Counted from the stretch's first letter, positions 39,625 through 49,464 are shown. The stretch is DNA of 56,794 nucleotides from an uncultured Bacteroidales bacterium (GCA_900316005.1 ONBH01000012.1:1-56794); one strand, 5' to 3'. Program-made: numbers and translations. The notes: generated by a model from the sequence alone, not told the origin.

Positions 39625-42099
39625 ATGTACAATATCTTACTAACCATCACCACCCTACTTTCGTCATGGCAGTTTGCGCCGGAACAGGTGGCTCACGTCA
39701 TGCCCGACACCGGCAAGGTGTGGCAGGAGGTAACGATACCGCACGACTGGGCGATCACCACCCCCTTTGACCGCGCGAACGACCTGCAGGAAGTAGCCGT
39801 CGTACAGAACGGCGAGACCCAAGCGTCAGCCAAAACCGGACGCAGCGGTGGTCTGAACTGGATGGGCGCCGCATGGTACAAATGCCAGATAGAGCCTAAG
39901 TTACTGAAGGATACGCGGCGTTGCTACGCCCTGTATTTCGACGGTGCGATGTCGCATGCCGAGGTTTTTGTCAACGGCGCCAAACAAGGCGAGTGGATAT
40001 ACGGCTACAATGCCTTTGAGATAGACATCACCGAGGCGGTGCATGCCTGGCAGAAGACCAAGCAGAAAGAAGACAAACTGGAGGTAGCCGTTCGCCTGGA
40101 GAACCTGCCTGAGTCCAGCCGTTGGTACCCGGGTGCCGGTCTGTATAGACCCGTGGAACTCAAGAGCCGCTACCGCACCCATGTACCGCTGTGGGGCGTG
40201 ACCATCCGCACACATCAGGTTACCGACTGGGCAGCCATCGTGGAATGCCAGGTGGACCTGGTGGACCCGATACAAGAAGGCATCGAGGTGGAGACCCAAC
40301 TGCTGCGCAACGGAACAATGATTGGTTACATTAAAGGCAGACGCGGTACGGCGCAGATTGAGCAACCGCTACTGTGGTCGCCCGAGACGCCCTACCTGTA
40401 CGAAGCCCGTACCATCGTCAAACGCGAGGGTGATCATATCGACACCTGCACAACCCGTTTCGGTATCCGTAAACTGGAATACATGCCGGGCATCGGTTTT
40501 CTGCTGAACGGTAACGTACGTAAGTTCAAGGGCGTATGCCTGCACCACGACTTCGGTCCCCTGGGCGCAGCCGTCAGCAAAGACGCCCTCTGGCACCAAC
40601 TAACCCTACTGAAAGACATGGGTTGCGATGCCATCCGTACCAGCCATAACATGCCCTGTTCGGAGCTGGTGAAACTATGCGAAGAGATGGGGTTCATGCT
40701 GCTCATAGAGCCATTCGACGAATGGACACGCGCCAAATGCAAGAACGGATATACCAATTATTTCAATATGTGGGCGGAACAAGACATGCGCAATATGCTG
40801 CGCCACTTCCGCAACTCGCCCGCCCTGATGATGTGGAGTATCGGCAACGAGGTGTGGGAACAGGTGCTGGAGGAAGGCAAACCGATCGCCGCCAAGCTGC
40901 AAGCTATCTGCCATCAGGAGGACCCCACCCGCCCCGTCACCTGCGGCATGGACCAGGTCAAAGATGTGATCTACAACGGCTTTGCCGAACAACTGGATAT
41001 ACCGGGCTTCAACTACCGCACCGGTCGCTACATGGAGGCGCACGAGCAGCTGAAGAACAAACTGATTCTCGGCAGCGAGACATCCTCGACCGTATCAAGC
41101 CGTAACACCTATTTCTTCCCCGTAACCATAGCGCCCGACGTGTATCACGACGGTCAGCAATGCAGCGGTTACGACGTGGAATACTGCGCTTGGTCAGGCC
41201 TGCCCGATCAGGACTTCCAGTTGCAGGACGATTACCCCTGGACCATCGGTCAGTTCGTCTGGACCGGCTACGACTACCTGGGTGAGCCTTCGCCCTACGA
41301 TACGGACGCATGGCCCAGTCATAGCTCGTATTTCGGCATCATCGACTTGGCTTCGCTGCCCAAAGACCGCTATTACCTGTACCGCAGCCAATGGAACAAA
41401 CGCGAGAAGACCCTGCACCTGCTGCCCCACTGGACCTGGCCCGGAAGGGAAGGCTCGAAGACGCCCGTGTACGTCTATACCTCCTACCCCGAGGCGGAGC
41501 TATTTATCAATGGCGTCAGCCAGGGGCGTCTGCGCTTTGCTACGCGCGAAGAGACCGATAGCCTGCGTGACGGCAAGAAAATCGAAGGCGTCAGCCAGAT
41601 GCCGGAGGTAGGCCAGTTCACCATCCCCGTTTGGGGAAGCCAACCGCGTCCGGAATTGCTGCCCCGCTACCGACTGATGTGGCAGGATGTGGTGTATGAA
41701 CCCGGTACGCTGCGCGTCGTGGCATACGACGAGAAAGGCAATCCCGCCGCCGAACAGAGCGTCCGCACCGCCGACCAACCCTACCGCATCGTTGCCGAAT
41801 GGGCCAACCAAGACGAACGACGGGTAGAAGGTCTGTGCTACGTAACGGTAAGCGTGGTGGATAAGAACGGCAACCTCTGCCCCTTTGCCAACAACGAGAT
41901 AAGCATTACCACCAAGAAAGGCGAGGTCGTAGCCATGGCTAACGGCGATGCGACCTGCGTCATGCCCATGCAGGGCAGTAACAGCATGCGCGTGTATGCC
42001 GGACAATGCACCTTTATCGTTCGTCAAGAGGAAGGCATGGCGCAGATCATGCTGACTGCCGACCAACTCAAACCCGCCAAACTAACCCTGAAAGATTAA
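39625..42099 (+). CDS. Glycoside hydrolase family 2 (beta-galactosidase-like)
   Basis: 824-residue GH2 enzyme. A short hydrophobic start (YNILLTITTLLSSW) may be a signal peptide. A sugar-binding domain follows (IPHDWAITTPFDRAND; GGLNWMGAAWYKC; VFVNGAKQGEW; SRWYPGAGLYRPVEL), then an Ig-like domain. The catalytic barrel has KGVCLHHDFGPLGA, DAIRTSHNMP, acid/base Glu in MWSIGNEVWE (about 409) and nucleophile Glu in LGSETSST (about 484). A C-terminal DUF4982-like and Ig-like region completes it. Likely beta-galactosidase or a related exo-glycosidase; exact specificity is not readable. It lies 9 nt after the first GH13 gene; galK at 50-51 kb could use released galactose. Confidence 0.92.
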   Translation: MYNILLTITTLLSSWQFAPEQVAHVMPDTGKVWQEVTIPHDWAITTPFDRANDLQEVAVVQNGETQASAKTGRSGGLNWMGAAWYKCQIEPKLLKDTRRCYALYFDGAMSHAEVFVNGAKQGEWIYGYNAFEIDITEAVHAWQKTKQKEDKLEVAVRLENLPESSRWYPGAGLYRPVELKSRYRTHVPLWGVTIRTHQVTDWAAIVECQVDLVDPIQEGIEVETQLLRNGTMIGYIKGRRGTAQIEQPLLWSPETPYLYEARTIVKREGDHIDTCTTRFGIRKLEYMPGIGFLLNGNVRKFKGVCLHHDFGPLGAAVSKDALWHQLTLLKDMGCDAIRTSHNMPCSELVKLCEEMGFMLLIEPFDEWTRAKCKNGYTNYFNMWAEQDMRNMLRHFRNSPALMMWSIGNEVWEQVLEEGKPIAAKLQAICHQEDPTRPVTCGMDQVKDVIYNGFAEQLDIPGFNYRTGRYMEAHEQLKNKLILGSETSSTVSSRNTYFFPVTIAPDVYHDGQQCSGYDVEYCAWSGLPDQDFQLQDDYPWTIGQFVWTGYDYLGEPSPYDTDAWPSHSSYFGIIDLASLPKDRYYLYRSQWNKREKTLHLLPHWTWPGREGSKTPVYVYTSYPEAELFINGVSQGRLRFATREETDSLRDGKKIEGVSQMPEVGQFTIPVWGSQPRPELLPRYRLMWQDVVYEPGTLRVVAYDEKGNPAAEQSVRTADQPYRIVAEWANQDERRVEGLCYVTVSVVDKNGNLCPFANNEISITTKKGEVVAMANGDATCVMPMQGSNSMRVYAGQCTFIVRQEEGMAQIMLTADQLKPAKLTLKD

Positions 42100-42122
42100 C
42101 CTTATAAATAAATAACACAGAT

Positions 42123-43442
42123 ATGAAGAAGTTACTTCTCATCGCATTAGCCGGTCTCATGATGACCGCTTGCGCAAACAAGAAACAGAACTGTTGTCGT
42201 GAACTCAGCCATACCCAATGGGCGTATCCGGCTACGATTTACGAGTTGAATGTCCGTCAACTGACCGAGGAGGGCACCTTCCGTGCCGCTGAGAAGATGC
42301 TGCCCGAGATTCAAGCCGCAGGCGCAGACATCATCTGGATCATGCCCTGCCAACCCATCGGTGTGCTGACACGCAAGGGTACCTTAGGCTCGTACTACTC
42401 CATCATCGACTACTGCGCCATCAATCCGGAGTTCGGCACGATGGATGACTTCCGTCATTTCCTGAACACCGCGCACGAGATGGGCTTCAAGGTTATCCTG
42501 GACTGGGTAGCCAATCACACCGCCCCCGATAGCGAATGGACCAAGAATGAAGGCTGGCACTACCGCGATAGCCTGGGCAACCTGATGGTTCAATACGACT
42601 GGACAGATATATCCAAACTCAACTACGAAAACCAGGACATGCGCGCCGAGATGAAGAAATGCCTGCATTTCTGGATGGATGAGGTGGGTATCGACGGCTT
42701 CCGCTGCGATGTAGCAGGCGAGGTTCCGACCGACTTCTGGAACGACGCCTTCGGTGAGTTGCGTCAGACCCACCCCGATATGTTCACCCTGGCGGAGGAC
42801 GAAGACAAAGCCAAGGAACTGACCGAAAGCGCCTTTGATATGTACTACGGCTGGACGCTGCACCACCTGATGAACGAGGTGGCACAGGGCAAGCAGACGG
42901 TAGAAGACCTCTGGGCCTATTTCCAAAAAGCCGACGAGACCCTCTCAGACAAAGCTATCCGCATGAACTTCACCTCTAACCACGACGAGAACTCGTGGAA
43001 CGGCACGGAATACGAACGCATGGGCGATGCCGCACATCTATTTGCCGTATTTACCTTTGTCGTACCCGGCATGCCGCTTATCTATACCGGCCAGCCAAGC
43101 GGCAACCACCACCGTCTGGAGTTCTTTGAGAAAGACCTCATCGACCGCGTGGAGAATGCGCCCGAGATGGCGCTGTATCAGAAACTGAATACCCTGCGCG
43201 AGGAAAACAAAGCCCTCTGGTCGAACGAGATTGGTGCTAAGATGGAGCGTATCGCCTGCGACAACGCCGCCATCTTTGCCTGCCGCCGTCACAAAGTATG
43301 CGAGAAATGCAAGCTGGACAACAAGGTAGAGGCATTCCTCAATATGTCGGCCGACGAACAAACCTTCACACCCGAAGGCTTCGAGCCGATGACGCTCGGA
43401 CCCTGGCAGTGGAGGATTCTGGTCAACGGCGCCGAGTTCTAA
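42123..43442 (+). CDS. GH13 alpha-amylase family lipoprotein, short form
   Basis: 439-residue lipoprotein (lipobox GLMMTAC, Cys17) consisting of a GH13 barrel. Landmarks are [20 protein letters not shown] near residue 33, [13 protein letters not shown] near 68, [14 protein letters not shown] near 125, nucleophile Asp in [12 protein letters not shown] (about 196), acid/base Glu in FTLAEDEDK (about 224), [11 protein letters not shown] (about 288), and a small C-terminal beta domain. It has no N-terminal beta-rich module, unlike the other GH13 in this cluster. 23 nt after the GH2 gene. Confidence 0.92.
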   Translation: MKKLLLIALAGLMMTACANKKQNCCRELSHTQWAYPATIYELNVRQLTEEGTFRAAEKMLPEIQAAGADIIWIMPCQPIGVLTRKGTLGSYYSIIDYCAINPEFGTMDDFRHFLNTAHEMGFKVILDWVANHTAPDSEWTKNEGWHYRDSLGNLMVQYDWTDISKLNYENQDMRAEMKKCLHFWMDEVGIDGFRCDVAGEVPTDFWNDAFGELRQTHPDMFTLAEDEDKAKELTESAFDMYYGWTLHHLMNEVAQGKQTVEDLWAYFQKADETLSDKAIRMNFTSNHDENSWNGTEYERMGDAAHLFAVFTFVVPGMPLIYTGQPSGNHHRLEFFEKDLIDRVENAPEMALYQKLNTLREENKALWSNEIGAKMERIACDNAAIFACRRHKVCEKCKLDNKVEAFLNMSADEQTFTPEGFEPMTLGPWQWRILVNGAEF

Positions 43443-43467
43443 GCAACACATTAAATATAATAATACT

Positions 43468-44712
43468 ATGGCTAACAACAACTGCGGGGAAAGCCCGCTT
43501 GTACAACGATTTCTGAAATATGTAAGTATCTGGACCACCTCCGATGACACCACGGGCACGACACCCAGTACGGCACGCCAGCTCGATATGGCTCGTTATC
43601 TGTGTGACGAACTCACCGCTATGGGCCTGGAAGATGTCAGCCTGGACGAGAACGGCTACGTGATGGCTACCCTGCCGGCAAATACGGAGGGCAAACCCAC
43701 GATCGGCTTCATCGCCCATATGGACACCGCACCGGACGCCTCGGGCGAGAATGTCAAAGCCCGCATCGTCAGCAACTACGACGGGCAGGATATCGTCCTC
43801 AACGAGGCAGAAAACATCATCCTGGAGACCAAAGCCTATCCCGAGATACTGAATTACAAAGGTCAGGACATCATCGTGACCGACGGTACTACCCTACTGG
43901 GTGCCGACGATAAAGCCGGTGTAGCGGCCATCGTGAGCGCCGTAGAGTACCTGATGGCACACCCCGAAATCCGGCACGGCAAGATACGTATCGGCTTCAC
44001 GCCCGACGAAGAGATCGGCGAGGGACCCGACCACTTTGACGTAGCGAAATTCGGAGCAGACTTTGCTTACACCATCGACGGCGGCGCCATAGGCGAACTG
44101 GAGTACGAGAACTTCAACGCCGCCAAAGCAAAGATCACCTTCCACGGTGTGAATGTACACCCCGGATATGGGTACAAGAAGATGAAGAACTCGCAGCTGA
44201 TAGCCAACCGTTTCATGTACCTGCTGCCGCCCGACGAGACACCCGCCCATACGCAGGGCTACGAGGGCTTCTTCCACCTGATCGGCATGCAGGGCTCGGT
44301 AGAGGAAACAGTGCTCAATTATATCATCCGTGACCACGACCGCGAACACTTCGAGGCACGCAAAGCCTGCATCGAAGAAATGGTATCTCTGCTCAACCGC
44401 GAATACGGCGAAGGTACCGTGGAGGCAGAAATCAAAGACCAATACTACAACATGCGCGAGATGGTCGAACCCAAGATGTATATCATTGATCTGGCCAAGG
44501 AAGCCATGAAGGCTGCCGACGTCACCCCCATCGTACAACCCATTCGCGGCGGTACCGACGGCGCTCGGCTCAGCTTCATGAACCTACCCTGCCCCAATAT
44601 CTTTACGGGCGGAATGAACTTCCACAGCCGTTTTGAGTACCTGCCCATCCCCAGCATGGAGAAAGCTATGCAGGTGGTGATTCAAATCGCACAGCTTGCG
44701 CAAGCAATTTAA
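43468..44712 (+). CDS. pepT: Peptidase T (tripeptide aminopeptidase)
   Basis: M20B zinc aminopeptidase (414 residues) that cleaves N-terminal residues from tripeptides in the cytoplasm. Metal and catalytic motifs: [15 protein letters not shown] (His about 82, Asp 84), [14 protein letters not shown] near 150, [16 protein letters not shown] near 178, and the last ligand His in [13 protein letters not shown] near 383. Length and motif order are normal. Its stop codon is the first base group of an AATTTAA heptad array that leads to gcvT. Confidence 0.95.
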   Translation: MANNNCGESPLVQRFLKYVSIWTTSDDTTGTTPSTARQLDMARYLCDELTAMGLEDVSLDENGYVMATLPANTEGKPTIGFIAHMDTAPDASGENVKARIVSNYDGQDIVLNEAENIILETKAYPEILNYKGQDIIVTDGTTLLGADDKAGVAAIVSAVEYLMAHPEIRHGKIRIGFTPDEEIGEGPDHFDVAKFGADFAYTIDGGAIGELEYENFNAAKAKITFHGVNVHPGYGYKKMKNSQLIANRFMYLLPPDETPAHTQGYEGFFHLIGMQGSVEETVLNYIIRDHDREHFEARKACIEEMVSLLNREYGEGTVEAEIKDQYYNMREMVEPKMYIIDLAKEAMKAADVTPIVQPIRGGTDGARLSFMNLPCPNIFTGGMNFHSRFEYLPIPSMEKAMQVVIQIAQLAQAI

Positions 44713-44740
44713 AATTTAAAATTTAAGATTTAAAATTTAC
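44707..44740 (+). repeat. Heptad spacer, AATTTAA type
   Basis: Units AATTTAA, AATTTAA, GATTTAA, AATTTAC starting within the last codon of pepT and supplying its TAA. The rest of the gap to the gcvT ATG is plain AT-rich sequence. Confidence 0.8.
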
Positions 44741-44760
44741 ATATTAATTTAATCAATACT

Positions 44761-45840
44761 ATGTTAAAAGAAACACCGTTTACCGCGACCCACATTGCAT
44801 TGGGCGCTAAGATGGCAGATTTTGCCGGTTTCAACATGCCTATTCAGTACCCCACAGGCATCAATCGTGAACACATGATTGTACGCGAAGGCGTTGGCGT
44901 CTTCGATGTCAGCCACATGGGCGAGTTCTGGGTAAAGGGCGAGAAAGCCCTGGATTTCCTGCAGTACATCACCTCGAATGATGTCAGCAAACTGGAGGCC
45001 GGCAAGGCACAATACACCTGCTTCCCCAACGGCAAAGGCGGTATTGTAGATGACCTGATTCTCTACATGTACTCCACCACCAAATACCTGCTCGTAGTCA
45101 ATGCCGGCAATATCGACAAAGACTGGGCATGGGTGAACCAACACAACGATGAGCGCTTCAACGTATCGCTCGAGAACGCCAGCGACAAATACGGCCAACT
45201 CGCCGTACAGGGTCCGAAGGCTACGGAGATGCTGCAGAAACTCACCGACGCTGAGCTGAACGCTATCCCCTACTATTGCTTCCGTGAGTGGAGTTTTGCC
45301 GGTGTACAGGGCGTCATACTGAGCAACACCGGTTATACCGGAGCCGGCGGCTTTGAGCTGTACTTCCCCAAGGAGTATGGCAAACAGATCTGGGATGCCC
45401 TCTTCGAGGTCGGCAAAGACTACGGCCTGGCCCCCATCGGACTGGGTGCACGCGATAGTCTGCGTCTGGAGAAATGGTTCTGCCTCTACGGACACGATAT
45501 AGACGATACCACCTCGCCGCTGGAGGCCGGACTGGGCTGGATCACCAAACTCAACGCCAAGGACTTCATCGACAAGGAGTTCCTCCTCAAGCAGAAAGCC
45601 GAGGGCCTGAAGCGCAAACTGGTGCATTTCATTATGCAGGAACGTGCCATCCCGCGCAACGGCTATGAAATCTGCAACGCCGAAGGCGAAGTAATCGGTA
45701 ACGTAACATCGGGTATCATGCTGCCCAATACGAAGCAGGGTATCGGTATGGGCTATGTCAAGATTGCTTACAAAGAGCCGGATACCGTTATCTACGTGAA
45801 GATTCGCGAAAAACTCTGCCCCGCTACGGTGGTGAAATAA
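44761..45840 (+). CDS. gcvT: Glycine cleavage system T protein (aminomethyltransferase)
   Basis: Tetrahydrofolate-dependent aminomethyltransferase that releases ammonia and makes methylene-THF from the aminomethyl-lipoyl H protein. 359 residues with [14 protein letters not shown] near residue 18, [16 protein letters not shown] near 44, [15 protein letters not shown] near 110, [12 protein letters not shown] near 195 and [20 protein letters not shown] near 228. gcvH and gcvP are not nearby in this window. Last gene of the cluster; a strong terminator follows 16 nt later. Confidence 0.95.
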   Translation: MLKETPFTATHIALGAKMADFAGFNMPIQYPTGINREHMIVREGVGVFDVSHMGEFWVKGEKALDFLQYITSNDVSKLEAGKAQYTCFPNGKGGIVDDLILYMYSTTKYLLVVNAGNIDKDWAWVNQHNDERFNVSLENASDKYGQLAVQGPKATEMLQKLTDAELNAIPYYCFREWSFAGVQGVILSNTGYTGAGGFELYFPKEYGKQIWDALFEVGKDYGLAPIGLGARDSLRLEKWFCLYGHDIDDTTSPLEAGLGWITKLNAKDFIDKEFLLKQKAEGLKRKLVHFIMQERAIPRNGYEICNAEGEVIGNVTSGIMLPNTKQGIGMGYVKIAYKEPDTVIYVKIREKLCPATVVK

Positions 45841-45856
45841 TCGCTTTCAAAAAAAA

Positions 45857-45893
45857 GTATCGGGATGTCACTACGGCATCCCGATACATTTTT
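45857..45893 (+). terminator. Terminator after gcvT, overlapping the convergent HTH gene
   Basis: Perfect 11-bp stem GTATCGGGATG / CATCCCGATAC with loop TCACTACGG, then ATTTTT. Its right half encodes the last codons (C-I-G-M-P) and stop of the minus-strand HTH gene, so it probably also ends that transcript. Confidence 0.9.
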
Positions 45894-46404
45894 CTATATC
45901 GAGGTTTATCACTTCGCGTGCATGTTCGTCCAAGGATAAAGAAGATATCTGCATCTCATGCGCAATAAATTGGCGATGTTTGTAAATGGTTCTTAATGAG
46001 CAGTCGAATAGATTGGCTATTGTTTGATTTCCGATGCCAAGGCCTAATAAGATAATAATTACAATATCTCTACTCTCCAACAAGGCATACTTGTTATGCA
46101 AATAGTTGAACTGACCTGTAAACAAACGGCGGCACTTGTCTGTCAGTTTTATACGATATTCCTGGCCTCTTACCTTCGATTTATCGGGACGGCGCAGTAA
46201 CAGACTATCCATTTCTTCGATACTTAATAGTAGCTCCTTTATCAGTAACTGTCGAAAATAGGCAGACTCCGTTTGCTGAAGGTTACACTTTTTGCTTTGC
46301 TCTCGCAGCTGTCTCTTTGTATCGAACATTAACCATCGAATGATGGCAAACCAGACGATAAAAAGTCCGAATAGTACCAATATACATACTTCCATTTTAA
46401 GCAT
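45871..46404 (-). CDS. Membrane-anchored HTH (LuxR-like) regulator, no sensor domain
   Basis: 177-residue protein: one N-terminal membrane helix (CILVLFGLFIVWFAIIRWLMF, about 7-27, shown here in part), a Gln/Lys-rich helical stretch, and a C-terminal HTH. The HTH (about 108-150) reads LLESRDIVIIILLGLGIGNQ then TIANLFDCSLRTIYKHRQFI, as in the LuxR-like output domain that ends many Bacteroidetes TPR or DUF6377 regulators. The large N-terminal sensor of those proteins is absent. It starts at 46404 or 46395. It has its own promoter and diverges from the unknown lipoprotein gene, which it might control; that is inference. Confidence 0.7.
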   Translation of the reverse strand: MLKMEVCILVLFGLFIVWFAIIRWLMFDTKRQLREQSKKCNLQQTESAYFRQLLIKELLLSIEEMDSLLLRRPDKSKVRGQEYRIKLTDKCRRLFTGQFNYLHNKYALLESRDIVIIILLGLGIGNQTIANLFDCSLRTIYKHRQFIAHEMQISSLSLDEHAREVINLDIEKCIGMP

Positions 46405-46422
46405 TCTTTTGTGTTTTTACCG

Positions 46423-46454
46423 CAAAATTACAAAAAAAAACGCACATATGCAAA
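46423..46454 (-). promoter_or_regulatory. Promoter of the HTH gene
   Basis: Minus strand TTTG (46454-46451, TTTGCATATG), 20 nt, TAATTTTG (46430-46423), 18 nt before ATG at 46404. Confidence 0.8.
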
Positions 46455-46562
46455 CATAACACACACTCCATCTCACTTTTTTCTATGACAATAAAACTAT
46501 AACTTATTGATAACAAACGACTTATATAATTCTAAATAGCATGCATTATCTCACTACATTTT

Positions 46563-46594
46563 TTTGGCTATATCCCGCAAAAGCAGTACCTTTG
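46563..46594 (+). promoter_or_regulatory. Promoter of the unknown lipoprotein gene
   Basis: TTTG (46563-46566), 20 nt, TACCTTTG (46587-46594), 45 nt before ATG at 46640. About 108 bp of AT-rich DNA separates it from the divergent HTH-gene promoter. Confidence 0.8.
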
Positions 46595-46639
46595 CATTGT
46601 CAAATTAACCCAATTTATTAACATTAAATTTTTAAAAAA

Positions 46640-47638
46640 ATGAAAAAAAGTATTATTAAAGCATTTATTCTGCTAATCGTCTGCGGTGGCTTAATGGCTT
46701 GTGAGAAAAATGAGACATCACAATCTTCTTTTAAACCAAAATCACAAGAGACATTTTCTACAACGTATGCACCCGATAGACATAATAGGATTGATGTAGT
46801 TGCTGAAGTACTAAATAGCAACAATTATCTCATGTGGTACGTGTACAATTCCAACATGAATTCAACCCTGATGTATAACATCATCGATACTATGTACTAC
46901 AATATGTGGGGAGAGGAAATCTGGTTAACACACGAACATATGTTGGCACTAGATGGCTATCTACCATCCGGTACAAGTGCTCCACAAATTAATTGGAATT
47001 TAAATGATGAATATATTATAGACTATCTTATCGAATATTTTAACGTCAACATAAATTCCACAACCTTTTCATCACATTGCTATGAAGCATTAGGAAAACT
47101 ATACTACGATTTCGTGATTAACAATCTATCTATAATAGACGGATACCTTATGTCCTCAATGTCAGATATAGATAAAATTCTTGTAACTACCTTTTACACA
47201 CATTTGTATAATCTTAAATTAGAGATAAATTTTTTGCATGATACGTATAATAATGCACTCAATAACCTAAGAGTATCAGCAGAAGATTGTTATAACGATT
47301 TCGTTTCAGAAATAGAATACATCACCGCTAATGCTGCTCTAGATGGAGTAATATTAGGTTTTAGTTTAGGCACAATGTCTATACCATTACCTATTACTGA
47401 AGCTATTGGTGCTGCAGGTATCATCCTATCTTGTCTTAAATTAACTGTTGAAATGATACGAAATGTATACATTGCCTATCGCAACTATACTAATTGTTTA
47501 AATCAAGTCGATAATGTAATTTATGATCCACTTATATCGATTCGAGATGAGATTATAACACCTCGAATCAACAAATTTACCACATTTACAAATTGTTTAG
47601 ATTATACGTGCAACGTAATATACCAAAATCAATTATGA
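46640..47638 (+). CDS. Unknown AT-rich lipoprotein with a hydrophobic hairpin
   Basis: 332-residue predicted lipoprotein (lipobox CGGLMAC, Cys21). I do not recognise the family. After a polar linker the chain is mainly helical, with many Asn and Tyr. A long hydrophobic segment rich in Gly and Ala (about 235-262; ILGFSLGTMSIPLPITEAIG then AAGIILSCL) could be a two-helix membrane hairpin between long amphipathic helices. That plan recalls alpha-helical pore formers, but this is only a shape argument. Codon use is much more AT-rich than in neighbours, suggesting transfer or relaxed selection. Its stop overlaps the ATG of the next gene (ATGA). Confidence 0.75.
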   Translation: MKKSIIKAFILLIVCGGLMACEKNETSQSSFKPKSQETFSTTYAPDRHNRIDVVAEVLNSNNYLMWYVYNSNMNSTLMYNIIDTMYYNMWGEEIWLTHEHMLALDGYLPSGTSAPQINWNLNDEYIIDYLIEYFNVNINSTTFSSHCYEALGKLYYDFVINNLSIIDGYLMSSMSDIDKILVTTFYTHLYNLKLEINFLHDTYNNALNNLRVSAEDCYNDFVSEIEYITANAALDGVILGFSLGTMSIPLPITEAIGAAGIILSCLKLTVEMIRNVYIAYRNYTNCLNQVDNVIYDPLISIRDEIITPRINKFTTFTNCLDYTCNVIYQNQL

Positions 47639-48018
47639 CCAATTTTTCATTAACCAACACAGAAAGAGCAGCATTTATATTGCTGATTTTGGGTGTATGC
47701 TGTTTGATTGCAGCATGGGCATTTTGGAGCGGGCATATCTATATGCTATGGTGCCTACTCGCGTTTGTACCGCTATTGTATGAAGGGATTGCTTCGTACT
47801 GCGCGCTGACGAACGAGTCACTGCATATACGGTGCATTCAAACCTTCCGGATGAAAAGTATTCCTATCGATGCTATTCAAGAAATCAAGGTGGAGTACTA
47901 TAAACCATTGGGTATGGTGTATGTGAAGACAGACGAGAGTAAGTATTATTTCTGCGTTTCAAATCCTCTAAATCTGGTACAAACTGTTCTTCAAATGCAG
48001 AAAAAACGCCGCAATTGA
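47635..48018 (+). CDS. Small membrane protein with PH-like (bPH) domain
   Basis: 127 residues: two adjacent hydrophobic helices (about 10-27 and 32-48; FILLILGVCCLIAAWAFWSG and MLWCLLAFVPLLYEGI) followed by a beta-rich domain (about 55-125). That domain has LTNESLHIRCIQTFRMKSIP, IDAIQEIKVEYYK and YYFCVSNPLNL, the pattern of bacterial PH-like domains. ATG at 47635 overlaps the lipoprotein stop by four bases (ATGA), so the two are translationally coupled. Composition is closer to the chromosome than that of its partner. A chaperone, anchor or protective partner role is possible; nothing in the sequence proves one. Confidence 0.75.
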   Translation: MTNFSLTNTERAAFILLILGVCCLIAAWAFWSGHIYMLWCLLAFVPLLYEGIASYCALTNESLHIRCIQTFRMKSIPIDAIQEIKVEYYKPLGMVYVKTDESKYYFCVSNPLNLVQTVLQMQKKRRN

Positions 48019-48033
48019 TTGCCCGTCACGTGT

Positions 48034-48059
48034 AGAGACGTGCATTCCATGCCGTCTCT
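48034..48059. repeat. AGAGACG palindromic repeat, second locus
   Basis: AGAGACG-T-GCAT-TCC-ATGC-CGTCTCT, preceded by GT. Related to the palindrome at 5272-5292. Confidence 0.65.
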
Positions 48060-48063
48060 CAAA

Positions 48064-48105
48064 ATAAAAAAATCGCCATTTCGCATGAAATTGGCGATTT
48101 TTTTT
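48064..48105 (+). terminator. Terminator before the NSS gene, overlapping its promoter
   Basis: AAAAAATCGCCA-TTTC-GCAT-GAAAT-TGGCGATTTTTTTT, a long imperfect stem with U-tract. The T-run runs straight into the TTTG -33 box of the next promoter (48103-48106). Confidence 0.85.
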
Positions 48106-48134
48106 GCGTATGTTGGAAAAAAACAGTAACTTTG
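48103..48134 (+). promoter_or_regulatory. Promoter of NSS - MBL
   Basis: TTTG (48103-48106, TTTGCGTATG), 20 nt, TAACTTTG (48127-48134), 19 nt before ATG at 48154. Confidence 0.85.
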
Positions 48135-48153
48135 CGCCAAAATACACGTGCAA

Positions 48154-49431
48154 ATGGCTAAAAATAAGTTTGGAAGCAAATTAGGCGTAGTGATGGCAGC
48201 AGCCGGTAGTGCCGTTGGGTTGGGAAACGTGTGGCGTTTTCCGTATCTGGCAGGCGAGAACGGCGGTGGCGCATTCCTCTTGGTCTATATCATCTGCGTT
48301 CTGGTCATCGGCATACCCGTGATGATGAGCGAGTTTGTGATTGGCCGTCGCGGCAGCGGTAATGCCGTTGGGGCGATGCGGTCATTAAGCGGCGGACGAA
48401 AATGGGACTGGCTGGGGGCTATTTGCATCTTGTGCAGCATACTAATTCTGGCCTTTTACCTGGTTGTGACGGGTTGGTGCGTCAAGTTCTTCCTGCTATC
48501 GCTGTTTGGCGCAGCCCCGGCTGATTGGATCAATACGCTCATTGCCTTGGGGCTGAATGTACTGATATTAGGTCTGGGTGTAGAGAAAGGTATCGAAAAA
48601 GTCTCTACCGTGCTGATGCCCCTACTCTTGGTATTGCTCGTTATGCTGGTTGTAAGGTCGCTGACGCTGCCTAATAGCGGCGAAGGCATACGCTTTCTCT
48701 TTGAGCCTGACTTCACGAAGATAACGACCGACGTATGGCTGGCAGCCTTGTCGCAGTCATTCTTCACGCTGAGTCTCGGAATGGGTTGCATGCTGACCTA
48801 TGCCTCGTATATGAAAAAGGAGCAAAACCTATGGAGCACCGCTGCTCAGGTGGCGAGCATTGATACCCTTGTAGCCATACTGGCGGGCGTAGCGGTCTTT
48901 CCGGCGGTATTCTCCTTGGGCTTCTCGCCAACGGAGGGACCACAACTGGTATTCGATGTGCTACCCGAGGTCTTCCACTCCATGCCCGGCGGTAGTGTAT
49001 TCGGCGTGCTCTTCTTCCTACTATTACTCATTGCAGCTGTTACATCCGCTATCTCCATTCAGGAGATTCAGGTTGCGTATCTAAACGAGCAGCACCAAAT
49101 GAGCAGAAGCAAGGCACTCGTCTGGACAACGGCTGTAGCCTTTGCATTGGCAATGCTCTGTTCGCTGTCATTGGACGGCAGTCTGAGCATCGGCGGACGG
49201 GGATTGTTTGACTGGTTTGACTACCTTACATCCAAGTTCCTCATGCCCTTAAGTGCCATTGGATTTGTACTGTACTTAGGTTGGTTCTATCCCACAGAAG
49301 AGAGCCGCGATGAAATCAAACAGGGTAGCGAAGGGCGAGAATGGCTATTCCAAACATGGCTATGGACTATTCGCACCGTTGTACCGGCAGGAATATTCAT
49401 TATATTCTTACACGGACTGGGTGTGTTTTAA
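48154..49431 (+). CDS. Neurotransmitter:sodium symporter (NSS) family transporter
   Basis: Na+-coupled amino-acid symporter of the LeuT/NSS type, 425 residues with about 11 membrane helices. The helix-1 signature SKLGVVMAAAGSAVGLGNVW then RFPYLAGENGGGAF holds the unwound substrate and Na+ site; GIPVMMSEFVIGRRG follows. Helix 6 reads SQSFFTLSLGMGCMLTYASY and helix 8 LLLIAAVTSAISIQEI. MhsT/TnaT-type bacterial members carry tryptophan or other hydrophobic amino acids; the substrate is not provable here. ATG at 48154 is preferred to an in-frame GTG six bases earlier. Confidence 0.94.
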   Translation: MAKNKFGSKLGVVMAAAGSAVGLGNVWRFPYLAGENGGGAFLLVYIICVLVIGIPVMMSEFVIGRRGSGNAVGAMRSLSGGRKWDWLGAICILCSILILAFYLVVTGWCVKFFLLSLFGAAPADWINTLIALGLNVLILGLGVEKGIEKVSTVLMPLLLVLLVMLVVRSLTLPNSGEGIRFLFEPDFTKITTDVWLAALSQSFFTLSLGMGCMLTYASYMKKEQNLWSTAAQVASIDTLVAILAGVAVFPAVFSLGFSPTEGPQLVFDVLPEVFHSMPGGSVFGVLFFLLLLIAAVTSAISIQEIQVAYLNEQHQMSRSKALVWTTAVAFALAMLCSLSLDGSLSIGGRGLFDWFDYLTSKFLMPLSAIGFVLYLGWFYPTEESRDEIKQGSEGREWLFQTWLWTIRTVVPAGIFIIFLHGLGVF

Positions 49432-49464
49432 CAATTGACAATTGACAGTTGACAGTTGACATTT
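49426..49464 (+). repeat. Heptad spacer, TTGAYAR type
   Basis: TAA stop of the symporter, then CAATTGA, CAATTGA, CAGTTGA, CAGTTGA, CATTT and the ATG of the MBL gene. The array fills the whole gap. Confidence 0.9.

Noticed and set aside
44713..44760. Glycine riboswitch before gcvT
   Set aside because: The gap is 48 bp of AT-rich heptads with none of the conserved riboswitch core.
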